This document shows positions 1 through 8,175 of a DNA stretch of 64,000 bases, piece by piece. The stretch's first letter is position 1, and every line of letters begins with the position of its first letter. The position numbers were made by a program, and so were the translations under genes. Source of the stretch: Puia sp. (GTDB lineage Bacteria; Bacteroidota; Bacteroidia; Chitinophagales; Chitinophagaceae); the NCBI GenBank assembly GCA_031292515.1, contig JARLGZ010000076.1, forward strand, positions 124,001 to 188,000, in the 5' to 3' direction. The notes under the pieces were generated by a model that made no database searches, was not told the origin of the DNA, and saw only the letters and a list, made by a program, of their open reading frames with translations.

Positions 1-1221
1 AAAGGCCACCTTTACCCCCAGGAATTTGTTGATGAAATCTACGTATTCTTTCATCCTGGCAGGCAAGTTATTATAATTTTTTAAAGAAGTGATATCCGAT
101 TTCCAGCCTTCGAAGGATTCCAGGACGGGAACGATCGGCAGGCGGCTCATCTGGAAGGGGACTTCCGTGGTTTTCTGACCGTTCACTTCGTAGGCGGTGC
201 AGACTTTCAGCTCTTTGAATGCGTCCAGCACGTCGGCCTTTGTCATGACAATCTTTGTGACGCCGTTGATCATACAGGCGAATTTCAGGGCGACGAGGTC
301 GATCCAGCCGCAGCGACGGGGTCTGCCGGTCGTGGCGCCGAATTCGCTGCCTGTCTTCCGCAGTTCTTCCCCGGTTTCATCTTCCAGTTCAGTCGGGAAG
401 GGACCGCTGCCAACCCGCGTGCAATAAGCCTTGCTGACACCGATGACGTCGCGGATCAGCTGGGGGGCGACACCCAGCCCGGAACAAACGCCCGCGGATA
501 TGGTATTGGAGGACGTCACAAAGGGGAAGGTCCCGAAATCCACGTCCAGCATGCTACCCTGGGCTCCTTCCGCGAGCACTTTTTTCCCCTGGCTGATTCT
601 TTCGTTGATAAAGTATTCCCCGTTGACGATCTTGAAGGATCGCATAAACTCCAGGGCTTCGAAGAATTCTTCCTCCCACTCGGAAATGTCTTCATGGAAG
701 TTCAGCCCGTCCAGCAATTTCTGGTGTTTGAGGCGCAGTTTTATATACTGTGTAGTAAAGCTTTTGTCCAGCAAGTCCCCCACTCTCAGCCCATTCCGTC
801 CCGTCTTGTCCATATAGGCGGGGCCGATGCCTTTCAGGGTGGAACCGATCTTCTCGTGTCCTTTGGAAGTCTCGGAGGCTTTGTCCAGCGCCCGGTGCGT
901 CGGCAGGATCAGGTGCGCCCGCTGGGAGATATACAGGTTTTTGCGATAGTCCACGCCGAAGGCGGCCACCGAATTGCATTCTCTTTTCAGGGTCACGGGA
1001 TCCAGCACCACTCCATTCCCGATCAGGTTGGTCGTCTTTTCGTGAAAGATCCCCGAGGGGATCTGGTGCAATACAATCTTCTTATCATTTACGTAGAGCG
1101 TATGACCGGCGTTGGGTCCACCCTGGAAGCGGGCGATCAGGTCATAGCGGGGCGCAAAAAAATCCACGATCTTTCCTTTGCCTTCGTCGCCCCACTGGAG
1201 GCCTAAAATTACATCAACCAT
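1..1221 (-). CDS. purA: Adenylosuccinate synthetase, C-terminus cut by window edge
   Basis: The reverse strand reads from an ATG at 1221 through the left edge without a stop, giving 407 residues of a family that is usually about 420-430 long, so only the last residues are missing. It catalyses the GTP-dependent joining of IMP and aspartate, the first committed step from IMP to AMP, in the cytoplasm. The N-terminus MVDVILGLQWGDEGKGK is the PurA P-loop-like motif holding the catalytic Asp, followed by FQGGPNAGHT (the IMP/GTP loop with the catalytic His). Further in are GIGPAY and the TTGRPRRCGW signature near the C-terminal third. The start is supported by AAGGA five bases upstream. Transcribed in the same direction as the upstream rel gene with a 139-bp gap holding its own -7 element. 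Identification is secure. Confidence 0.97.
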   Translation of the reverse strand, partial: MVDVILGLQWGDEGKGKIVDFFAPRYDLIARFQGGPNAGHTLYVNDKKIVLHQIPSGIFHEKTTNLIGNGVVLDPVTLKRECNSVAAFGVDYRKNLYISQRAHLILPTHRALDKASETSKGHEKIGSTLKGIGPAYMDKTGRNGLRVGDLLDKSFTTQYIKLRLKHQKLLDGLNFHEDISEWEEEFFEALEFMRSFKIVNGEYFINERISQGKKVLAEGAQGSMLDVDFGTFPFVTSSNTISAGVCSGLGVAPQLIRDVIGVSKAYCTRVGSGPFPTELEDETGEELRKTGSEFGATTGRPRRCGWIDLVALKFACMINGVTKIVMTKADVLDAFKELKVCTAYEVNGQKTTEVPFQMSRLPIVPVLESFEGWKSDITSLKNYNNLPARMKEYVDFINKFLGVKVAF

Positions 1222-1254
1222 TATTCCTTATGATTTTTTATTCCTTATGATTTC
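1221..1254 (-). repeat. 17-bp tandem duplication of the purA ribosome-binding region
   Basis: Two adjacent 17-bp units (1221-1237 and 1238-1254) differ only at the last base. On the coding strand each unit carries the TAAGGAATAA core, so the purA Shine-Dalgarno-like AAGGA is present twice, 17 bases apart, with the inner copy correctly spaced from the ATG. Seen directly; any effect on translation is inference. Confidence 0.85.
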
Positions 1255-1324
1255 TGCGATTTGCAAGTGTCCTTATTGCCGGGTAAAAAAATCGCCCGGG
1301 CCGGTCCTGTTTGTCAAAACGGGG

Positions 1325-1332
1325 CAAAAATA
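1325..1332 (-). promoter_or_regulatory. Putative -7 element for purA
   Basis: The reverse strand reads TATTTTTG, an exact match to the Bacteroidota TAnnTTTG -7 element, about 100 bases before the purA start. No convincing TTG -33 element is seen at the normal distance, so this is a moderate call. Confidence 0.45.
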
Positions 1333-1360
1333 GGTGAAGAAAAAGAAATGCCGGATATTT

Positions 1361-3589
1361 TTATGCATTTTCGGTATCGTAGCGGGTTACGGAGTGGATA
1401 CCACTCAGTTGTTTCAGCCTTCCCACCAGCTCTTCCAGTTCCTCTTTGTCATGGACATAAATCCTGATATTGCCTTCGAATAACCCTTCTTTGGCTTCGA
1501 TCGTGATGGCGTTGATATTGAGCCGCAATTCCCCGGAGATGAGATTGGTGATCTTGTTCACCACGCCGACATCGTCCATGCCCACGATACGGATCCCGGT
1601 CAGGAAAGAGATCTCCTTGTTTTTGGCCCATTTGGTCTTTACGACCCGGTGGCCGTAGTTGGCCATGAGCTTGGCGGCATTGGGGCAATTGGTACGGTGG
1701 ATGGTGAGACCCTTGCCTACCGATACGAAACCGAATACGTCGTCTCCCGGGATGGGTTTGCAGCAATTGGCCAGGGTGTAGACGATCCGGTCGCTGCTTT
1801 CGCCGAAGATAATGAGCTCGGCATCCTTACGGGGCAGGGCCGTATCGGTTTTTATTTCGGCGACGGGCTTGGGCGGGCGGGGTGGTTCGAGCCTGTCTCC
1901 CAGAAGGTTAAATTCCTTCAGCTCTTTCAGGTCGATATTTTTCACGGAGACCTGGTAGAAGAGGTCGAGGGACGAATTGTACTTGTAGAAAGCGGTCAGG
2001 ACGTCGATATTGTGCTGATTATAAGCCGCTCCGAAATTTTCCAGCTTACGCTGGACGATATATTTTCCTTCATCCGCGATCTTTCTTTTCTCTTCCTTCA
2101 GCGCGTCTTTGATCTTGCTCTTCGCCTTGGCGGTGACGACGATGCCCAGCCAGTCTTCGTTGGGTCGCTGTTTACTGCTGGTGATGATCTCGACCTGGTC
2201 CCCGCTGCGCAGTTTATGGCTGAGCGGAACCAGCTTGTGATTGACTTTTGCCCCGATGCACTGGACCCCGATCGCGCTGTGGATGGCGAAGGCGAAGTCG
2301 AGGGCCGTGGAGCCCACCGGCAGCATTTTCACATCCCCCTTGGGGGTATATACATAGATCTCTTCGGCGAGAAAACTGGTCTTGAAATCCTGCAGGAAAT
2401 CGATGGAGTCGTTATCCTGGGTGTTGAGTACTTCCCGGATCTGCTGGAACCATTTATCAAAACGGCTCTCGTCGGCAGCCCCTTCCTTGTATTTCCAGTG
2501 GGCCGCCAGCCCTTTTTCGGCGATCTCGTTCATCCGTTTGGAACGGATCTGCACTTCCACCCATTTCCCCTGGGGGCCCATCACCGTCGTATGCAGGGCC
2601 TCGTACCCATTGGATTTCGGGTTGCTCAACCAGTCGCGCAAACGTTCCGGGGAAGGGAGGTATTCGTCGGTGATCATCGAGTAGACTTTCCAGCACTCCT
2701 CTTTTTCCTTTTCGGGCGCCGAATTGAGGATCACCCGGATGGCGAACAGGTCGTATACCTCTTCGAAGGCGACCCCCTTTTTTCGCATCTTGTTCCAGAT
2801 GGAATGGATGCTTTTCGGGCGGCCATAGATCTCGAAGTCGAATTGCCCCTTTTCGAGTTTGTCTTTCAGGGGTTTTATGAATTCGTTAATATAACGCGAC
2901 CTCTCCCGTTTTGTCTCCGAGAGCTTTCTGGCGATCTCCCGGTATTCTTCGGGTTCCAGGTATTTCATGGCGAGGTCTTCCAGCTCGGTCTTGATATTGT
3001 ACAAGCCCATGCGATGCGCGAGGGGTGCGTATACGTAGACCGTCTCGGAACTGATCTTCAGCTGTTTTTCCCTTTTCATGCTGTCCAGGGTGCGCATATT
3101 GTGGAGCCGGTCCGCCAGTTTGATGAGGATCACGCGGGGGTCGTCGGTCAGGGTCAGCAATATCTTTTTGAAATTTTCCGCCTGCTGGGAGGCGTTGACG
3201 TCGATGACGTTGGAGATCTTCGTGAGCCCGTCCACGATGCGGGCGATCTCACTGCTGAATTCGCGCTCCACATCTTCGAGGGTGATATCGGTGTCTTCCA
3301 CGGTATCATGCAGCAAGGCGCAGATGGTGGAACGGACGCCGAGGCCGATCTCTTCGGAACAGATCCTGGCTACGGCCAGCGGGTGAAGGATATAGGGTTC
3401 CCCGCTCTTTCGCCGCATCGTCTTGTGCGCTTCCGCGGCCATTTCAAAAGCAACGCGCAACAACTCCTTGTCGCCGGGTTTCAGTTTGGGCTTTAGCGAG
3501 CGCAAGAGGGCCCTGTACTCGCGGAGGATTAGTTTCTTTTCCTGGTCTTCTGTAAGATTATACTTCGGTATCGCGGCTACTGTCTCCAT
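1361..3589 (-). CDS. rel: Bifunctional (p)ppGpp synthetase/hydrolase (Rel/SpoT family)
   Basis: A 742-residue long RSH protein that makes and degrades the stringent-response alarmone (p)ppGpp. Visible in order: the HD hydrolase domain with His69 and the HDTVED motif at His94-Asp95, and DRLHNMRT near 160; the synthetase domain starting about 250 with GRPKSIHSIW and SNGYEALHT near 327; a TGS domain about 409-470; a CCKPIPGDD zinc-finger-like segment; and a C-terminal ACT domain from about 660. The intact HD motif argues for active hydrolase. The position that is RxKD in bifunctional Rel and ExDD in RelA reads RLRD (316-319), which I recall as common in Bacteroidota. Normal length. Lies upstream of purA on the same strand, a sensible pairing since the enzyme acts on purine nucleotides, but co-transcription is not shown. 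Confidence 0.96.
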   Translation of the reverse strand: METVAAIPKYNLTEDQEKKLILREYRALLRSLKPKLKPGDKELLRVAFEMAAEAHKTMRRKSGEPYILHPLAVARICSEEIGLGVRSTICALLHDTVEDTDITLEDVEREFSSEIARIVDGLTKISNVIDVNASQQAENFKKILLTLTDDPRVILIKLADRLHNMRTLDSMKREKQLKISSETVYVYAPLAHRMGLYNIKTELEDLAMKYLEPEEYREIARKLSETKRERSRYINEFIKPLKDKLEKGQFDFEIYGRPKSIHSIWNKMRKKGVAFEEVYDLFAIRVILNSAPEKEKEECWKVYSMITDEYLPSPERLRDWLSNPKSNGYEALHTTVMGPQGKWVEVQIRSKRMNEIAEKGLAAHWKYKEGAADESRFDKWFQQIREVLNTQDNDSIDFLQDFKTSFLAEEIYVYTPKGDVKMLPVGSTALDFAFAIHSAIGVQCIGAKVNHKLVPLSHKLRSGDQVEIITSSKQRPNEDWLGIVVTAKAKSKIKDALKEEKRKIADEGKYIVQRKLENFGAAYNQHNIDVLTAFYKYNSSLDLFYQVSVKNIDLKELKEFNLLGDRLEPPRPPKPVAEIKTDTALPRKDAELIIFGESSDRIVYTLANCCKPIPGDDVFGFVSVGKGLTIHRTNCPNAAKLMANYGHRVVKTKWAKNKEISFLTGIRIVGMDDVGVVNKITNLISGELRLNINAITIEAKEGLFEGNIRIYVHDKEELEELVGRLKQLSGIHSVTRYDTENA

Positions 3590-3620
3590 ACCTTACGAAT
3601 TTACAAAATAGATGGCATAG

Positions 3621-3644
3621 TTGGCACGAAAACACCTACTTTTG
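3621..3644 (+). promoter_or_regulatory. Putative promoter of tRNA-Leu
   Basis: TACTTTTG at 3637-3644 matches the Bacteroidota -7 element TAnnTTTG exactly and would start transcription about 30 bases before the tRNA. A TTG at 3621-3623 could be the -33 element, but the 13-base spacing is shorter than the usual 17-23. Confidence 0.5.
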
Positions 3645-3680
3645 CAGGCCCCGGCGATGGCCGTCGGGCCGATGAGAGAA

Positions 3681-3762
3681 GCGGGCGTGGCGAAATTGGC
3701 AGACGCACCAGACTTAGGATCTGGCGCCGCAAGGCATGTAGGTTCGACCCCTATCGCCCGCA
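3681..3762 (+). tRNA. tRNA-Leu, anticodon UAG
   Basis: The 82-nt gene folds as a class II cloverleaf. The acceptor arms GCGGGCG (3681-3687) and CGCCCGC (3755-3761) pair perfectly, with discriminator A at 3762. The anticodon stem CCAGA/TCTGG encloses loop CTTAGGA with anticodon TAG at 3715-3717. A long variable arm and the GGTTCGACCC T-arm follow. It reads CUN leucine codons. CCA is not encoded; the next bases are CTCC. It stands alone between divergent rel and convergent msrA. Confidence 0.96.
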
Positions 3763-3802
3763 CTCCGGGATTGTCCGAAATCCCAAAATCGTTTACATCC
3801 GG

Positions 3803-3838
3803 AAAAGGCGGCCGAGAAAGGCGGCCTTTCTTTTTTTT
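3803..3838 (+). terminator. Rho-independent terminator after tRNA-Leu
   Basis: A GC-rich stem can form in two registers (GGCCG 3810-3814 with CGGCC 3822-3826, or AAAGGC 3804-3809 with GCCTTT 3824-3829) and is followed at once by a T-run at 3831-3838. It lies 40 bp after the tRNA and before the convergent msrA 3' end. Confidence 0.75.
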
Positions 3839-3887
3839 GGCAAGGTACTCCGTTGAAAACGGAGCAGACAATAGCCATCCGTGCGGA

Positions 3888-4379
3888 TCAGGGCAGCTTC
3901 CAATCGGGGCGGATATAGTGGCAGGTGTAACCTTCGGGTAATTTCTGCAGATAATCCTGGTGATATTCTTCGGCCACCCAAAACGCCGAGGCGGGAACCA
4001 CCTGGGTGACGATGGGCGCGGGCCAGATATCTGCGGCTGTCAATTCCGCGATGAGTTTTTCCGCTGTCTCTTTCTGTGTTTCGTCCAGGTAGAAGATCGC
4101 CGACCGGTAGGAGGTGCCGATGTCGTTGCCCTGCCTGTTGCGGGTCGTCGGGTCATGGATCTGGAAGAAAAACTCCAGTAATCTACGATAGGATAGCCGC
4201 GAGGGGTCGAAGGCGATCTCGATGGCTTCGGCGTGTGTGCCATGATTACGATAAGTGGCATTGGGCACGTCGCCGCCCGTATAACCGACCGTCGTATCGA
4301 TGACGCCGGGAAGGGCCCGGATCAACTCTTCCACCCCCCAAAAACAACCTCCTGCAAGAATGGCTTTTTCAGTAGTCAT
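3888..4379 (-). CDS. msrA: Peptide-methionine (S)-S-oxide reductase MsrA
   Basis: A 163-residue cytoplasmic repair enzyme that reduces the S-epimer of methionine sulfoxide in proteins and free methionine. The catalytic motif GGCFWGVEE lies at the very N-terminus with nucleophilic Cys12. The substrate-binding segment [12 protein letters not shown] and [18 protein letters not shown], typical of MsrA, follow, as does EEYHQDYL near the C-terminus. It is a short MsrA form with no signal peptide and no fused MsrB domain, so it probably depends on thioredoxin. Monocistronic, convergent with the tRNA. Confidence 0.95.
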   Translation of the reverse strand: MTTEKAILAGGCFWGVEELIRALPGVIDTTVGYTGGDVPNATYRNHGTHAEAIEIAFDPSRLSYRRLLEFFFQIHDPTTRNRQGNDIGTSYRSAIFYLDETQKETAEKLIAELTAADIWPAPIVTQVVPASAFWVAEEYHQDYLQKLPEGYTCHYIRPDWKLP

Positions 4380-4527
4380 ATGGTTAGTTTTCCTATTTTG
4401 AGTGAATATCGCAATTAGCCGATTGCCGATCCCAGGTGAATGTCAACCGGTTTACACGCGAATGTCAACCAAAATCACCAATCGGGAAAATCGTTCCGCG
4501 GAAACCCGGGCCTTGTCTTTAATTTTT

Positions 4528-4535
4528 TACATTTG
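4528..4535 (+). promoter_or_regulatory. Putative -7 element for the GH127 gene
   Basis: TACATTTG matches TAnnTTTG exactly. It ends 38 bases before the ATG at 4574, a suitable distance for a short leader. No -33 TTG at standard spacing was found (the nearest is 12 bases upstream). Confidence 0.5.
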
Positions 4536-4573
4536 TAAGCATCTTTACGGTCGGAATATAAATTTTTTATAAA

Positions 4574-6583
4574 ATGGTCAATCGCCTGTTGCTGGTCTTC
4601 TCCATCCCGCTAGCATTTTCTACCATCCCGCTAGCGTTTTCTTCGATCCCGCCGGGTTTGTCTTCGGTCCCGCCGGCATTTTCAACGAATGGTCCCACAG
4701 CCGGCGCGGCCATCAGGGTCCCCGGACCGATCTGCATTCCCGGCATTCCCGGATCTGTCGGGGGCGCCGGCACGATCAACGTTCTCGAACCCATCATCCC
4801 CAATAAAGTCGCAGACCGCTATGTCCCGGCGCGGAATGAGGCGATCGAGGGCGTGTTGGGATACCGCCTGAACGTGAACCTGGAAAAGAGGCTTTTGCGG
4901 ATCGATTCGGCGATCCTGCTTTCCGGTTTCGAAAAGAGGCCCGGTTCCCAGACCTGGATCGGCGAGCATGTCGGCAAATTCCTGTTCTCTGCTTCGCAAA
5001 CCTACCGGTATAACCAGGATCCGCGTATCAAACAATTGATGGACGCCATGGTCAGGACTTATCTCTCCTGCCAGCTTCCGGACGGTTACCTGGGCACCTA
5101 CCTGCTCAAGGACCGCTGGACGGAATGGGATGTCTGGGCGCATAAATATGCCATTATCGGGCTGCTGAACTATTATTCCGTCACCGGTTATACGCCTGCT
5201 CTCGACGGAGCGAAGAAAGCCGCCGATCTTATCTGCGCGACTTTCGGGGACGAGCCGGGTAAGCGGGATCTCATGCCTGCCGGCTTCCACGAAGGCTTAG
5301 CCCCCGGCAGTATCCTTGAGCCGATGGTGGACCTCTACCGGTATACCGGCGATCCGAAATACCTGCATTTCTGCGAATATATCCTGCGCGCATTTGAGCA
5401 GCCCGACGGCCCTAAGATCATCAGCACGATCGAAAAATACGGGAACGTGACCAAGGTGGGAGATGCCAAGGCCTATGAGATGATCTCCTGTTTCCTGGGC
5501 ATCCTGAAATACTACCGGCTGACGGGTGACACCCGGTACCTGAAAGCCCTGGAAACGGCCTGGGAAGACATCCGTTCGAAGCGCATGTATATCACCGGTA
5601 CGGCGAGCGATCACGAGATCTTCCGGGGCGACCATGTGCTGCGGGCCGAAAACAAAGACGATATGGGGGAAGGCTGCGTGACGGTGACCTGGATCCAGTT
5701 CAACCTGCAGTTGCTGCAGATCACAGGAGACCGGAAATATTCCGAAGAGCTGGAGCGCTCGGTGTACAACCATCTTTTTGCCGCCGAAAACCCGCAGACG
5801 GGTTGCGTAAGCTACTACACGGCCCTGCAGGGCGCCAAGCCTTATAAATGCGACCAGGGCTACTCCTGCTGTCTTTCCAGCGTGCCACGCGGCATTTCGC
5901 TGATCCCCTCGATGGTATGGGGCAAGATCGACCATGTCTTCTCTGTGCTGCTGTATGAAGCAGGTACGGTGACCGATACGATCACTACCGCCGATCACCA
6001 GTCGATCACGCTGCACCTGGAGTCGGCTTCCGATTTTCCGGCTTCCGGCAAGCTGACATATACCGTGGTTCCTTCCGTCAGCGGCGATTTCCCGCTCAAT
6101 TTCCGGGTGCCCGAGTGGTCGGAAAATTTTACAGCCGGTGTCGGGACGGAGACCTACCACGGGGAAAAGGGCGCCCTGCTTCGGATCTCGCGAAACTGGA
6201 AGCCGGGTGACAAGATCGTCGTCAGCTTCGGGATACCGGTGAAGATCCTGCCGGGCGGACTGTCCTATCCGGGCAAGATCGCCTTCAAGAGAGGCCCGCA
6301 GGTCCTGGCTGTCGATGCGGCCCTGAATCCCGGGCTGGATTCGCTGGCGTCTTTGCGGGGTATCGTTTATACCGGATCGAAGATTTCGGAGAAAGGGTCA
6401 TGGAGTCCGGTCCTGCTTCCGGATGCCTCGGATAAGGTCCCCGCCGACTGGGGCTGGAAACAAGCCTATGCCGTCACGTGTCTGATCCATGACAAGCCCC
6501 GGGAAATCGTGCTGGTGCCCTTTGCGGAGGCGGGGCAGAAAGCCACGCCGTTGGAAGTCTGGATCCGTTCCGCCGCACGCTGA
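4574..6583 (+). CDS. GH127-family glycoside hydrolase (beta-L-arabinofuranosidase-like, DUF1680)
   Basis: A 669-residue probable secreted enzyme. The (alpha/alpha)6-barrel part begins near residue 75 after an odd, proline-rich N-terminus. The family's zinc/nucleophile set is visible: Glu366-x-Cys368 in MGEGCVTVTW, and the adjacent pair Cys432-Cys433 in GYSCCLSSVPRG, matching the Glu-x-Cys and Cys-Cys ligands of the characterised Bifidobacterium enzyme HypBA1, whose first paired Cys is the nucleophile. Glu348 in SDHEIFRG is a candidate acid/base. Substrate is probably beta-linked arabinofuranose in plant glycans, though the family has other activities. A hydrophobic start could serve as a signal peptide, but it is built from four heptapeptide repeats instead of a typical h-region. 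Followed 41 bp later by the asparaginase-like gene on the same strand. Confidence 0.85.
   Translation: MVNRLLLVFSIPLAFSTIPLAFSSIPPGLSSVPPAFSTNGPTAGAAIRVPGPICIPGIPGSVGGAGTINVLEPIIPNKVADRYVPARNEAIEGVLGYRLNVNLEKRLLRIDSAILLSGFEKRPGSQTWIGEHVGKFLFSASQTYRYNQDPRIKQLMDAMVRTYLSCQLPDGYLGTYLLKDRWTEWDVWAHKYAIIGLLNYYSVTGYTPALDGAKKAADLICATFGDEPGKRDLMPAGFHEGLAPGSILEPMVDLYRYTGDPKYLHFCEYILRAFEQPDGPKIISTIEKYGNVTKVGDAKAYEMISCFLGILKYYRLTGDTRYLKALETAWEDIRSKRMYITGTASDHEIFRGDHVLRAENKDDMGEGCVTVTWIQFNLQLLQITGDRKYSEELERSVYNHLFAAENPQTGCVSYYTALQGAKPYKCDQGYSCCLSSVPRGISLIPSMVWGKIDHVFSVLLYEAGTVTDTITTADHQSITLHLESASDFPASGKLTYTVVPSVSGDFPLNFRVPEWSENFTAGVGTETYHGEKGALLRISRNWKPGDKIVVSFGIPVKILPGGLSYPGKIAFKRGPQVLAVDAALNPGLDSLASLRGIVYTGSKISEKGSWSPVLLPDASDKVPADWGWKQAYAVTCLIHDKPREIVLVPFAEAGQKATPLEVWIRSAAR
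4603..4686 (+). repeat. Four 21-bp tandem repeats at the 5' end of the GH127 gene
   Basis: Units start at 4603, 4624, 4645 and 4666. The first two differ at two or three positions, the last two are more diverged. They encode heptads of the pattern S-I-P-L-A-F-S, forming the hydrophobic N-terminus of the protein. Seen directly. Confidence 0.85.
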
Positions 6584-6624
6584 CGCAGATCGGTAAGAAA
6601 TTTTATGTTCTTAACCCTTTTTTA

Positions 6625-7119
6625 ATGATGATCCGCATATTTATAACCGGTGGGACCTTTGACAAGGAGTACAATGAGCTGACAGGCGAACTCTTCTTTA
6701 AGGAGACCCATCTGCCTGAAATGCTGCAACGAAGCCGCAGCACGCTGGATGTGACCGTCAGGACGCTGATGATGATCGACAGCCTCAACATGACGCCCGA
6801 GGACAGAGACCTCATCGTCAGTCAATGCCGGGCCGCCGGTGAAGACAAGATCGTGATCACACATGGTACGGACACGATGACCGAGACAGCCAGGGTTCTC
6901 GCGGAAAAAGTGAACGGGAAGACGATTGTGCTGACGGGCGCCATGATCCCTTATAAATTCGGGAGTTCGGATGGGTTCTTCAACCTGGGGAGTGCGCTGG
7001 CTTTTGCCCAGGTGCTTCCCGCGGGGGTATATGTGTCTATGAACGGCCGCTATTTCGACTGGGATAATGTCAGGAAGAACAAGCGCACGGGGCAGTTCGA
7101 GGAGCTGCAGGGAGGTTGA
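6625..7119 (+). CDS. Single-domain asparaginase-like protein
   Basis: A 164-residue protein equal to only the N-terminal domain of type I/II L-asparaginases. The two catalytic motifs are present: TGGTFDK with candidate nucleophile Thr11, and THGTDTM at 79-85 with Thr82-Asp83. GAMIPYKFGSSDGFFNLGSA follows the pattern of the family's substrate loop. The C-terminal domain that completes the active site across the dimer in full-length enzymes (about 330 residues) is absent, and the open reading frame ends cleanly. Short homologues are known as a separate group, so this is not necessarily a truncation. Activity on asparagine is unproven. Cytoplasmic, with no signal peptide. Confidence 0.8.
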   Translation: MMIRIFITGGTFDKEYNELTGELFFKETHLPEMLQRSRSTLDVTVRTLMMIDSLNMTPEDRDLIVSQCRAAGEDKIVITHGTDTMTETARVLAEKVNGKTIVLTGAMIPYKFGSSDGFFNLGSALAFAQVLPAGVYVSMNGRYFDWDNVRKNKRTGQFEELQGG

Positions 7120-7145
7120 GCAGCCCGGGGAGCAGCCCTGTATCA

Positions 7146-8126
7146 TCATTCGGCTGACAGCCGATCCAATCGTCTCATCTTTGATAATCCCACAAACAGT
7201 CCCAGGCCGGCGAGAAGTACGGAGAGGCACATGATCCATTGAGCCGTATTGGGTCTGATCACCCATACCGCGCCGAAGAACTGCACGATCAGGATACAAT
7301 AAAGAAAGGTGGCGACTGCCCGACGCGGCACTTTGTGGATGACGAAGGACCCCAAAGGCGCAAAGATGGCGACAAAAGGAGCGCATACCACCCACATCTC
7401 GAAAGCCAGCGGCTGGAAGTCCCTGACCACCCCGGCGTGCAGGAAGAAGCCCAACAGCGTCTCTATGGTCATGATGATGACAGAGGACGGCACCCCGACC
7501 TTCTCGTTGATCCGATAATAGATGGTCATCAGGCAGAAGGAGAAGATATTGATACCGGTGCCGAAAATTGAAGAGATCATGCCCCCCACCAATCCGAAGA
7601 GCAGCAGGCGGACGAGGTCCCGCCCGGCAAAATCCCGGATGGCATCGAATACGATCCGTTTCGGCTTCCGGTTCTCATACCACAATACCAGTCCGAAGCT
7701 GAGCCATAAGGAAACGAAAAAGAGTTTCGCCAGCGGAGGAGAGATCAGCGGAACGATATACCAGGTCCCGAAGACCAACCCAAAGACGCCGCCCAGCGTG
7801 ACATACCGGATATAATTCCAGTCCACTTTTATCTTCAGCCCCAGGATCAGCAGAGTCGCCGATCCCATGCCGACGCTTTGAATGGCAAACGCAAAATTGC
7901 GGGCCACGGCCGGTGGTATCTTCAGCAGCAGGGTGTATACCGGGTAGGCGATGGCGGCGCTCCCTTCCGGGCTCGAGCCGGCCACGAAGGAGCCGAAGAT
8001 CATCGTGACGAGCGCGTAGAGGTGTTTGCCGTAGAGATAGAAACTATGGGTCGTAAACATGTATACGGCCCAACTGGTCAGCACAACCGACAGGAAACAC
8101 AGGTACATCCAGGGCAATCTCTTCAT
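7146..8126 (-). CDS. Sulfite exporter TauE/SafE-family membrane permease
   Basis: A 326-residue inner-membrane protein with about eight to nine hydrophobic segments. It shows the family's glycine-rich halves, including GSFVAGSSPEGSAAIAYP near the first half and LLFGLVGGMISSIFGTGINIF in the second (the conserved G-x-x-G-x-x-x-G-x-G-G pattern). TauE/SafE proteins export or import sulfite, sulfoacetate and other organic anions; the substrate here cannot be read from sequence. A DUF81-type length of 250-330 is normal. Convergent with the asparaginase gene (26-bp gap). Confidence 0.82.
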   Translation of the reverse strand: MKRLPWMYLCFLSVVLTSWAVYMFTTHSFYLYGKHLYALVTMIFGSFVAGSSPEGSAAIAYPVYTLLLKIPPAVARNFAFAIQSVGMGSATLLILGLKIKVDWNYIRYVTLGGVFGLVFGTWYIVPLISPPLAKLFFVSLWLSFGLVLWYENRKPKRIVFDAIRDFAGRDLVRLLLFGLVGGMISSIFGTGINIFSFCLMTIYYRINEKVGVPSSVIIMTIETLLGFFLHAGVVRDFQPLAFEMWVVCAPFVAIFAPLGSFVIHKVPRRAVATFLYCILIVQFFGAVWVIRPNTAQWIMCLSVLLAGLGLFVGLSKMRRLDRLSAE

Positions 8127-8175
8127 GCGTATTTTTTTGAGAAAGACAAAGGCTTATTAAAAAGAAAAATAATTA

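Noticed and set aside
1260-1320. Rho-independent terminator between rel and purA
   Set aside because: CCGGG...CCCGG arms exist but the T-run lies in the loop, not after the stem.
1649-3496. 615-codon open frame antisense to rel
   Set aside because: It mirrors the rel gene in the opposite strand; its protein has no family pattern, while rel has all expected domains.
3621-4535. Full -33/-7 promoter pairs
   Set aside because: TTG triplets occur only 12-13 bases from the -7 elements, shorter than the accepted 17-23, so only the -7 elements are given weight.
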